DNA of 64,000 nt. Source: Pseudomonas sp. CCC3.1 (GTDB taxonomy: Bacteria; Pseudomonadota; Gammaproteobacteria; Pseudomonadales; Pseudomonadaceae). Positions within the stretch are counted from its first letter, which is position 1; each line of letters begins with the position of its first letter. The DNA is taken from NCBI RefSeq assembly GCF_034347405.1, contig NZ_CP133778.1:5182501-5246500 (forward strand). The letters run 5' to 3'. Positions 57,850-64,000 of the stretch are shown piece after piece. The notes under the pieces were generated by a model. The model was given only the letters and a program-made list of their open reading frames with translations. It made no database searches and had not been told where the DNA came from. The position numbers and the translations under genes were made by a program.

Positions 57850-58827
57850 TCACCTCTCTTCCTTTATCAGGCAGTTTTCCAGACCGGAACGGAGCCATTC
57901 CAGGTCTTGCTGACCCTCAAATATCAATTCGATGCGTGAATCCTGACGCCATTCGCTGGATTTCCACTGCTCAAGCGAGTTATCCACAGAGTTACTTGAA
58001 AACCAGCCCTCTGAAGCGCGGATAACCAGCTTGGCACGGCGCCAATTCAAGCTTTTTAGCCAGTGCTCCAGCCCACTCAAATCAAATTGCCGAGAAGCAT
58101 GCCAACGCCAACCAACACTCCATCCTTCAGGTTGAATCTGGGTCAGCTGAATCGGGGTTTCGGGGTCGGTAAAAACGCTGCCAATTCGAGTAAAATCCTT
58201 ATAAATCAATGAGTTATCCACAGGATGAATATCATTCACGTGGGCTGCAGGCAGCGTATTTAAAGGGATTCGGCCCTGCTCGACCCATAAAACAGGGCAC
58301 TTTGGCAGGCCATATGCAATTTGCTCACGTTGCTCATTTTGCACACTATTAGATTTATTCATGACCACTAAACCGGCCGTTTCCAGGGCCGTTTGCTGGG
58401 TTTCAGGCAGTGGTTTTCCTTGGGCCACGGCCTGTGCATCGAGCACCATGACGCACGGCTGCAGGGCCAAAACACCCAGCCAGGGAGCCTCGCTGAGCTG
58501 TTTCAGGATTTGCGCGGGATGCCCCAAACCCGAAGGTTCGATAAACAACCGATCAGGTCGGGCCTTGCGCAAAAGACGGCTCAAACCAATCTGAAAAGGC
58601 GCCCCGTTGACGCAACACACGCAGCCGCCAGCGACTTCAGCAATGGCGATGTCATCGCCTCCAGCGCTCATCAGCGCCGCATCCAGCCCGATTTGACCGA
58701 ACTCATTGACCAGTACCGCCCAGCGTTCGTGCTCAGGCTTTTGCGTCATCAGGTGCTGAATCACGCTGGTTTTGCCGGCGCCTAACGGCCCGGCAATCAC
58801 GTGGGTAGGAATGTTCTGCAACATCAT
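57850..58827 (-). CDS. COG0523 GTPase (CobW/zinc metallochaperone-like)
   Basis: G3E-family GTPase of 325 residues. P-loop GPLGAGKTS (13-21), metal-binding GGCVCC (67-72), switch/Walker B LFIEPSGLGHP and VVMNKSN for guanine binding. The C-terminal CobW_C domain is short and diverged, without the His-rich tail of many zinc carriers. Third in the run zigA, DUF1826, this gene, so probably zinc-limitation induced. Its client is unknown. ATG 58827 or the next codon may be the start. Confidence 0.87.
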   Translation of the reverse strand: MMLQNIPTHVIAGPLGAGKTSVIQHLMTQKPEHERWAVLVNEFGQIGLDAALMSAGGDDIAIAEVAGGCVCCVNGAPFQIGLSRLLRKARPDRLFIEPSGLGHPAQILKQLSEAPWLGVLALQPCVMVLDAQAVAQGKPLPETQQTALETAGLVVMNKSNSVQNEQREQIAYGLPKCPVLWVEQGRIPLNTLPAAHVNDIHPVDNSLIYKDFTRIGSVFTDPETPIQLTQIQPEGWSVGWRWHASRQFDLSGLEHWLKSLNWRRAKLVIRASEGWFSSNSVDNSLEQWKSSEWRQDSRIELIFEGQQDLEWLRSGLENCLIKEER

Positions 58828-58864
58828 CGCCAGCTTCTGTTTTGATCGAAAGAAGCAATATGCC

Positions 58865-59515
58865 TCAGGCCAACCAATCCAGGGTCAAAATTAACCGTCG
58901 CTCACCGTCTGCCAAGGCTGGAGAGCGGTGGATCAAACCCGCGCCCTCATTGCCCTGCCATTTCTCGCCCTTGAGCAAGGCCACTTCGCCGGTCTGTATG
59001 TGTTCAATGTGTGAAGGGTCGCTTAGCTCTGCATGCACTTGGCCCAAATGACGGCGCTCCATCACGCCTTCCTGCAACCACTGACTGCCAATACCCGCGT
59101 ACGTGGTAATTAGCCTTACAGGCACGTGGTCCACGTGAAATCGTGGGCACATCGCCTTATCCAGGGCCCTGAGACGCAGTCCAACGCGTTTGGCGCCCAA
59201 CAAGCAGGCGTAGGCACTGACGAGCCAGGAAATATCCGCAATGAAGCCCTCATAGCCTTCTAAATCATTGAACCTGCTGGCCAGCCCTTTCAGGTTGGGC
59301 TGGGCTTTTTCATCGGCCATTTCAAGCACCAGTGCGTCGGCCAGCGGCTCGTCGAGCGAGAGCAATAAAGCCGCAAAATCGCTGATATGCAGCGGTAACT
59401 GGCGCTGCCAAATCGCTAGATTGATGTCGTCGTCCAAGACTCGGGCCATGACATCAGGCGTTGTCCCACGCACGTGACCGACCAATGGCTGCGCAGTACG
59501 AGCTAGATTCATCAT
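58865..59515 (-). CDS. DUF1826 protein of the zinc-limitation cluster
   Basis: Protein of 216 residues from 59515 (MMNLARTAQPLVG). Conserved elements: CPRFHVDHVPVRLITTYAGI, with Cys-x2-His-x2-D-H like a metal site, TGEVALLKGEKW and GLIHRSPALADGERRLILTL. The pattern HVDH...R and a C-terminal H-x-S suggests a cupin/2-oxoglutarate-oxygenase-like double-stranded helix; this is inference. The start overlaps the zigA stop (ATGATGA), so it is translationally coupled. Confidence 0.83.
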   Translation of the reverse strand: MMNLARTAQPLVGHVRGTTPDVMARVLDDDINLAIWQRQLPLHISDFAALLLSLDEPLADALVLEMADEKAQPNLKGLASRFNDLEGYEGFIADISWLVSAYACLLGAKRVGLRLRALDKAMCPRFHVDHVPVRLITTYAGIGSQWLQEGVMERRHLGQVHAELSDPSHIEHIQTGEVALLKGEKWQGNEGAGLIHRSPALADGERRLILTLDWLA

Positions 59516-60720
59516 GCAGCCACCTCTTCGTGCCACTCGCCAAAGGGATCATTCAGCTGCTTCCAGCCCTCTACGCCGAGGGCCATTTCCTGATCATTGA
59601 GCAAGCACGCATCCAGCTCGGCCGAGAGCAGGGCAAAGTCGATGTGCTGGCCGATAAACACCAACTCCTGACGGCAATCAGCAGTATCCGGGAGCCATTT
59701 TTTAAGAATTTCAGCTGTGCTTTCCGGGTCTTGCGGCCATTGGTCGCGGGGCACAAAACGCCACCAGCGCCCGGCAAACCCGTAACGCATCAACCCGCCC
59801 GCCTGTGACCAACTGCCCGCTTCCTGGTACTTGCTGGCCAGCCAGAAAAAACCTTTGGAGCGCAGCAATTTGCCGTTGGTCCAGGGGCGATCAATAAAGT
59901 TAAAAAACCGTTCGGGATGAAATGGCCGCCGTGCTCGATAGGCCGTGGACGCAATGCCGTACTCCTCGGTTTCTGGCACATGCTCACCGCGTAACTCTTG
60001 TAACCAGCCCGGTGCCTGAGCCGCTCGATCAAAGTCAAAACGACCGGTATCGAGAATTTTTTTCAGTGGGACTTCGCCCATCACCATCGGGATGATTTCA
60101 GCCTGAGCATTCAGACGCTCAAGAATGGCGATCAACTCCAGACGTTCGACGCTGCTGATGAGGTCGATTTTGCTGATCAAAATAACGTCAGCGAACTCGA
60201 TTTGTTCAATCAACAGGTCCGTGATCGAGCGCTCATCATCTTCACCCAAGGTCTCGCCACGCGAGGCCAAGCTTTCTGCGGCCTGATAGTCCTGCAAGAA
60301 ATTCAGGCCATCCACCACCGTGACCATCGTATCCAGCCGGGCAATATCGGCCAGACTTTGGCCCGATTCGTCGCGAAAGGTGAACGTTTCTGCCACGGGC
60401 AGCGGCTCTGAAATACCCGTCGATTCGATCAATAAATAATCAAATCGACCGTCTTTGGCCAACTTGCTGACCTCTTCCAACAAATCTTCACGCAGGGTGC
60501 AGCAGATACAGCCGTTGCTCATTTCGACCAATTTTTCTTCGGCGCGATTGAGGCTGACGTCACGCTGTACTTCACCGCCATCAATATTGATTTCACTCAT
60601 GTCGTTGACGATCACGGCCACGCGCAAGTTTTCGCGGTTACGCAAAATGTAATTCAAGAGGGTGCTTTTTCCTGCACCGAGAAAGCCAGACAACACGGTC
60701 ACTGGTAGGCGTTTACGCAT
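59512..60720 (-). CDS. zigA: Zinc chaperone GTPase ZigA (COG0523)
   Basis: G3E GTPase of 402 residues thought to deliver zinc to enzymes under zinc starvation. P-loop GFLGAGKST (12-20), CICC metal motif at 71-74 in NGCICCTLRE, IESTGISEP, SKIDL guanine-binding motif and a C-terminal CobW_C domain (about 265-400) ending WHEEVAA. First gene of the minus-strand cluster; the promoter shares a 152-base region with folE2 that holds two Zur-like sites. Confidence 0.93.
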   Translation of the reverse strand: MRKRLPVTVLSGFLGAGKSTLLNYILRNRENLRVAVIVNDMSEINIDGGEVQRDVSLNRAEEKLVEMSNGCICCTLREDLLEEVSKLAKDGRFDYLLIESTGISEPLPVAETFTFRDESGQSLADIARLDTMVTVVDGLNFLQDYQAAESLASRGETLGEDDERSITDLLIEQIEFADVILISKIDLISSVERLELIAILERLNAQAEIIPMVMGEVPLKKILDTGRFDFDRAAQAPGWLQELRGEHVPETEEYGIASTAYRARRPFHPERFFNFIDRPWTNGKLLRSKGFFWLASKYQEAGSWSQAGGLMRYGFAGRWWRFVPRDQWPQDPESTAEILKKWLPDTADCRQELVFIGQHIDFALLSAELDACLLNDQEMALGVEGWKQLNDPFGEWHEEVAA

Positions 60721-60794
60721 GGAAGTTCCTCATCAGGGGTTGGCAGGTCAAAGCGCCCGCTTGTTGGCTTGACCCTTTCAGGTCTGCAGATAAT

Positions 60795-60807
60795 GATACA
60801 TTATAAC
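60795..60807 (-). promoter_or_regulatory. Zur-like site on the zigA side
   Basis: Minus strand GTTATAATGTATC matches the Zur core GTTATAATATAAC at 11 of 13 positions. It lies 74 bases before zigA, where a repressor would block its promoter. Confidence 0.6.
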
Positions 60808-60826
60808 AATACAGCTCAGTGTAATT

Positions 60827-60839
60827 GTTATCTTGTAAC
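60827..60839 (+). promoter_or_regulatory. Zur-like site on the folE2 side
   Basis: GTTATCTTGTAAC keeps both GTTA/TAAC ends of the Zur core, 33 bases before folE2. With the site at 60795 (centres 32 bases apart, three helical turns) it could give joint control of both directions. Confidence 0.58.
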
Positions 60840-60872
60840 ACCAACTCTATTTTCCCGACGGAAGCTCTTTTT

Positions 60873-61769
60873 ATGAACGCGCTAACCCTTCCTGATATTG
60901 CCTCGCAAAACGCTCGACAAATTGTTCCTCTGGAATGGGTGGGGATGTGCGGCATTGCCCTGCCGATTGTGATTGAGGGTCAACGACTCACCGCCACGGC
61001 CGATGCAGGTGTGAGCCTGGATGATGGTGAAGCCCGTGGAATCCACATGTCGCGACTTTATCTAGCGCTCGAAGTATTAGAGTCGCAGGACCTGAACCCG
61101 CTACTTTTGAAAAAAATTTTGCAGCAATTTCTCGACAGTCACGATGATTTATCGATCTGCGCCTACCTGAGAATTCACACACAGATGCTGCTAAAACGCC
61201 CGGCGCTAGTCAGCCCATTGAGTGGCTGGAAGAGTTACCCGGTGAGCATCGATGCCTCTCTGAAAAACGGAATGTTCCACGTGGAACTAAAAGTAGAGGT
61301 GAACTATTCATCGACTTGCCCATGCTCAGCGGCCTTGGCACGGCAACTCATTCAGCAGCAGTTCGTGGATGACTTTGCTAATAAGCCATTGCAGCACGCT
61401 GAGGTTTTAACGTGGCTTGGCAGTTCGCAGGGCATTGTTGCAACACCTCACAGCCAAAGAAGCACTGCTTTTTTGCAGACACTGCTCAGTACCGAAGTGC
61501 AGCAATTACCCATCGAGGTAGTCATTGATGAGGCAGAAAGAGCGTTGGGGACCGCCGTGCAAACCGCAGTAAAACGCGCCGACGAGCAAGCCTTCGCGTT
61601 GGCCAATGGTCAGAACTTGATGTTTTGCGAGGATGCAGCGCGCCGGTTGAATGTCGCGTTAAAGGCCGTGCCGGGTGTGAATGGCTTCAACGTGAAGGTG
61701 GTCCACGCAGAAAGTTTGCACAGCCATGATGCTGTGGCTGAGAGTCGCTGGAACTGGAGGGCTCAGTAA
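60873..61769 (+). CDS. folE2: GTP cyclohydrolase FolE2 (type IB)
   Basis: Zinc-independent GTP cyclohydrolase of 298 residues that replaces the zinc enzyme FolE in folate synthesis when zinc is scarce. Signs: VGMCGIALPIVI, GIHMSRLYLALE and the conserved STCPCSAALARQL with Cys149 and Cys151, then HSQRSTAFLQ and MFCEDAARRLN. Start ATG 60873 with GGAAG upstream. Divergent from zigA across Zur-like sites, which fits the biology. Confidence 0.94.
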   Translation: MNALTLPDIASQNARQIVPLEWVGMCGIALPIVIEGQRLTATADAGVSLDDGEARGIHMSRLYLALEVLESQDLNPLLLKKILQQFLDSHDDLSICAYLRIHTQMLLKRPALVSPLSGWKSYPVSIDASLKNGMFHVELKVEVNYSSTCPCSAALARQLIQQQFVDDFANKPLQHAEVLTWLGSSQGIVATPHSQRSTAFLQTLLSTEVQQLPIEVVIDEAERALGTAVQTAVKRADEQAFALANGQNLMFCEDAARRLNVALKAVPGVNGFNVKVVHAESLHSHDAVAESRWNWRAQ

Positions 61770-61774
61770 TCAGC

Positions 61775-61816
61775 AATCAATCCGCGCACGGCCTGAACAC
61801 GTGCGCGGCGTTGATT
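61775..61816. terminator. Hairpin between convergent folE2 and DUF3617 genes
   Basis: AATCAATCCGCGCACG and CGTGCGCGGCGTTGATT pair nearly fully around nine bases, five bases past folE2 and two bases before the end of the opposing gene. No T tract, so likely a weak two-way end or stabiliser. Confidence 0.6.
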
Positions 61817-61818
61817 CA

Positions 61819-62337
61819 TCAGGTACGCGGTTTAACCGTTCCACAGTCTTGCCCTAGCCAAAGAGCACGCGTGTCCATGCTGCCCTTTTGCTGAACACCC
61901 GTGGCATTGAAAGTGCCCATCACCTGAGTCGTAAACTCACGATCGCTGGCGAACGTTGCTACCCCGGCACCCTGGGCTTTTGGACAACTAAACCGGAACT
62001 TCCACTGATTTCCACTACGCTCAGTAATCTGCTGATTACAACCGGACTTGGGGTCGGTCAGCGGAATGTCATTCGTCTTCACTTGCTCAGGTGTGAGGCA
62101 CACGCGGATCCCTTTCCCGCCCATGCTTAACCCCTGGCTTTCCAACTGCCTCTTCATCTCTGGGGTCATCATGTTCTGAAACTGACCTAACATTACCTGC
62201 AGGTCTGGAAGCTGTTGACCGTCCACCTGCATATTGCTGGAGGTCACTTCCCAAAGACCCGGTTGCAGCATTTGGGCTTGAGCCACGGGGATGGATAAAC
62301 CACAGGCTACAAGCAGCCCGAGCAGACGAACATTCAT
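61819..62337 (-). CDS. DUF3617 exported protein
   Basis: Periplasmic protein of 172 residues with signal peptide MNVRLLGLLVACGLSIPVAQ (cleavage near AQA-QM). The family opening MLQPGLWEVTSSNMQVDGQ and the two Cys-containing blocks GIRVCLTPEQV and SGCNQQITERSG...FRFSCP are typical of DUF3617. Function unknown. Start ATG 62337 behind GGAG; the longer frame to 62475 overlaps the cls promoter. Confidence 0.86.
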   Translation of the reverse strand: MNVRLLGLLVACGLSIPVAQAQMLQPGLWEVTSSNMQVDGQQLPDLQVMLGQFQNMMTPEMKRQLESQGLSMGGKGIRVCLTPEQVKTNDIPLTDPKSGCNQQITERSGNQWKFRFSCPKAQGAGVATFASDREFTTQVMGTFNATGVQQKGSMDTRALWLGQDCGTVKPRT

Positions 62338-62473
62338 CAATGTCACTCCTACGGAATTGTCCGCGTTAGACGTCAAAAACAAGCGGGTGTTGCACTGCAA
62401 ACCAAATAGCACATTCGCCCTAAAACACGGTCTGTTGTACTGAGGCGTTGGACATTCAGGAGCAAGGATACGC

Positions 62474-63913
62474 ATGGATTATTTAGGCCCACACGTAATT
62501 GGTTATCTGATTTTACTGATCCACAGCTTAGGCTTGATTGCAGCGGTGCATGCGGTATTAACCGTACGAACAGCTCAGGGCTCGATTGCATGGGCCATGT
62601 CACTGTTCTTTATTCCCTACTTCACACTCATCCCGTACCTGATATTTGGTCGCAGCACCTTCGACGATTACATTCGCGCCCGACGCGATGCCAATCAGGA
62701 AATGCGCGAAGCCATCACCGATCTGAACTGGCGTCCGTGGGTTGAAGAAGCGCTCGCGGCTCGAAACTCCAAAGCCTACGCATCATTGCGTGCCATGCCA
62801 AAACTGGGGCGCATGCCGTGCCTGGCGAACAACAACGTGCGTTTGCTGATCAATGGCACGGCCACCTTCGAGGCGATTTTTAGCGCCATTCGCTCAGCCA
62901 AGAAGGTGGTACTGGTTCAGTTCTTTATCATCCACAACGACAAACTCGGGATGCAGCTACACGCCCTGCTATTGCAAAAAGCCGCTGAAGGGGTGGCGGT
63001 GCATGTGCTGTACGACAGCATTGGCAGCCACTCCTTGCCGAAAAGCTACAGTGAAAGCCTGCGCGCTGGCGGTGTTCAAACCTACGCATTTGCCACGCGC
63101 GGGGGCTGGATCAGTCGCTTCCAGGTGAACTTCCGCAATCACCGAAAAGTGGTCGTGGTGGATGGCGTGAAAGGGTTTGTCGGCGGCCATAACGTGGGCG
63201 ATGAATACCTGGGGGCCAAGCCTCCACTCTCGCCTTGGCGCGATACCCATGTCGAAGTCAGTGGCCCGGTGGTGGCTTGCCTGCAAGAATCTTTTGCCGA
63301 GGACTGGTTCTGGGCATCACGGCAATTGCCGCCGCTGATCCTGCCGCAGAGCTATCCCGAAAACGGCATGCTCTGCCAATTCATGGCCAGCGGCCCGGCG
63401 GATCCATACGAAACCTGTTCACTGTTTTTCGTCGAGGCCATTCACGCCGCCAATCAACGGGTGTGGATAACCACGCCCTACTTTGTGCCAGATGAAGCGG
63501 TGTTCTCGGCATTGCGCCTCGCCGTTCTGCGAGGGGTGGATGTGCGCATCCTGATCCCGTCTCGCCCCGACCATAAAATTGTCTTCGCGGCATCCAGCCT
63601 GTATGCCTTCGAAGCAGTGCGAGCAGGCGTGCGGATCTTCCGTTATCAACCCGGTTTCGTGCATCAGAAAGTGGTGTTGGTCGACAACGAAATAAGCGCC
63701 ATTGGCAGCGCCAACATGGACAACCGTTCGTTCCGCCTCAACTTCGAAGTGATGTTGCTGACCGTCGACCAAGCGTTCGCCACTGAGGTTGAACACATGT
63801 TGCTGGATGACTTCGCCTTGGCGCGCGAAGTGACCCATGACGACATCAAGGCCACGCATCGCTTACAACAACTGGGAATGCGCATCGCCCGACTGGTGTC
63901 GCCTATCTTGTAA
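62474..63913 (+). CDS. clsA: Cardiolipin synthase
   Basis: Membrane phospholipase-D-family enzyme of 479 residues that makes cardiolipin from phosphatidylglycerol. Two N-terminal helices (GYLILLIHSLGLIAAVHAVL; IAWAMSLFFIPYFTLIPYLI) and two intact HKD motifs: H223-K225-D230 in NHRKVVVVDG, H397-K399-D404 in HQKVVLVDNE, each followed by G-x-x-N/GSANMDNRS. Full ClsA length. Confidence 0.94.
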   Translation: MDYLGPHVIGYLILLIHSLGLIAAVHAVLTVRTAQGSIAWAMSLFFIPYFTLIPYLIFGRSTFDDYIRARRDANQEMREAITDLNWRPWVEEALAARNSKAYASLRAMPKLGRMPCLANNNVRLLINGTATFEAIFSAIRSAKKVVLVQFFIIHNDKLGMQLHALLLQKAAEGVAVHVLYDSIGSHSLPKSYSESLRAGGVQTYAFATRGGWISRFQVNFRNHRKVVVVDGVKGFVGGHNVGDEYLGAKPPLSPWRDTHVEVSGPVVACLQESFAEDWFWASRQLPPLILPQSYPENGMLCQFMASGPADPYETCSLFFVEAIHAANQRVWITTPYFVPDEAVFSALRLAVLRGVDVRILIPSRPDHKIVFAASSLYAFEAVRAGVRIFRYQPGFVHQKVVLVDNEISAIGSANMDNRSFRLNFEVMLLTVDQAFATEVEHMLLDDFALAREVTHDDIKATHRLQQLGMRIARLVSPIL

Positions 63914-63923
63914 AGCCACAAAA

Positions 63924-63954
63924 AAAAGCCGTGTCGCAGGCAGCGGCACGGCTT
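63924..63954 (-). terminator. Terminator of a minus-strand gene entering from the right
   Basis: AAGCCGTGTCGC (63927-63938) / GCGGCACGGCTT (63943-63954). The T tract (eight T) follows on the minus strand, so it mainly serves a gene beyond 64000, though it may also stop clsA transcripts. Confidence 0.75.
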
Positions 63955-63975
63955 GGGAATGTTCAAACACGACGC

Positions 63976-64000
63976 TCAGCGATAAATATCCGCACGTGTC
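63976..64000 (-). CDS. Possible 3' end of a gene beyond the window
   Basis: The minus strand reads T-R-A-D-I-Y-R then TGA at 63978-63976, 22 bases before the minus-strand terminator. Only seven codons are visible, so identity cannot be given; it is inferred from terminator orientation. Confidence 0.35.

Noticed and set aside
57600..58222. DnaA boxes here and at 37.2 kb as a replication origin
   Set aside because: No dnaA/dnaN, rpmH/rnpA or gidA neighbours, no AT-rich unwinding element; spread-out boxes within coding DNA do not make an oriC.

Overview
This 64 kb window comes from a Pseudomonas chromosome. The evidence is the gene set and its order: gcdH/gcdR beside a three-gene pnt operon and an acetate-type CoA transferase; pstSCAB-phoU; purEK next to a LysR gene and aspA; pycAB with pycR; uvrD; pdxY; and the ZigA/FolE2 zinc-starvation cluster. 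It also carries several families of Pseudomonas-type REP palindromes and intact enteric-style sigma-70 signals. The moderate GC content suggests the P. fluorescens lineage, perhaps the P. fragi/lundensis side, but this is a guess.

Layout. 0-7 kb: glutaryl-CoA dehydrogenase (cut by the window start) and its divergent LysR regulator, then proton-translocating transhydrogenase (pntAA-pntAB-pntB) and a CoA transferase. 7-11 kb: a small DUF1127 protein, three tandem DUF2388 exported proteins and a large exported DUF4105/Lnb-like protein with a separate HExxH site. 11-19 kb: the phosphate regulon operon pstS-pstC-pstA-pstB-phoU followed by a response regulator, with a four-unit Pho box before pstS and a second three-unit Pho box before pstC. 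19-22 kb: a lone TccC-like RHS protein whose AT-rich C-terminal module looks like an aspzincin metalloprotease. 22-28 kb: an MHS-type transporter, a thioesterase, a mutarotase, small envelope proteins, and purEK with an attenuator-like leader. 28-40 kb: aspartase, an alanine symporter, asparaginase, an AraC regulator, a histone-deacetylase-type amidohydrolase, a MocR regulator, a PaiB-like protein and two GNATs. 39-41 kb: a hipA-hipB module in reversed order behind four evenly spaced operators. 41-49 kb: two-subunit pyruvate carboxylase, PycR, an RpiR/HexR-type regulator and a GGDEF/EAL protein. 49-57 kb: UvrD, a half-size EamA transporter, a Tim44-domain protein, a SMI1/KNR4 protein, a CPA2 antiporter, a thioesterase and PdxY. 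57-64 kb: the zinc-limitation cluster (two COG0523 GTPases, DUF1826, FolE2), a DUF3617 protein and cardiolipin synthase.

Most of the window is ordinary core genome. The accessory or less explained parts are the RHS-aspzincin gene, the DUF2388/DUF4105 cluster, the hipAB module and its operator array, the purE leader, the repeated TACAG/CTGTA motifs around the DUF1127 gene, local clusters of perfect DnaA boxes, and two long inverted-repeat elements whose arms differ between copies but match perfectly within each copy.
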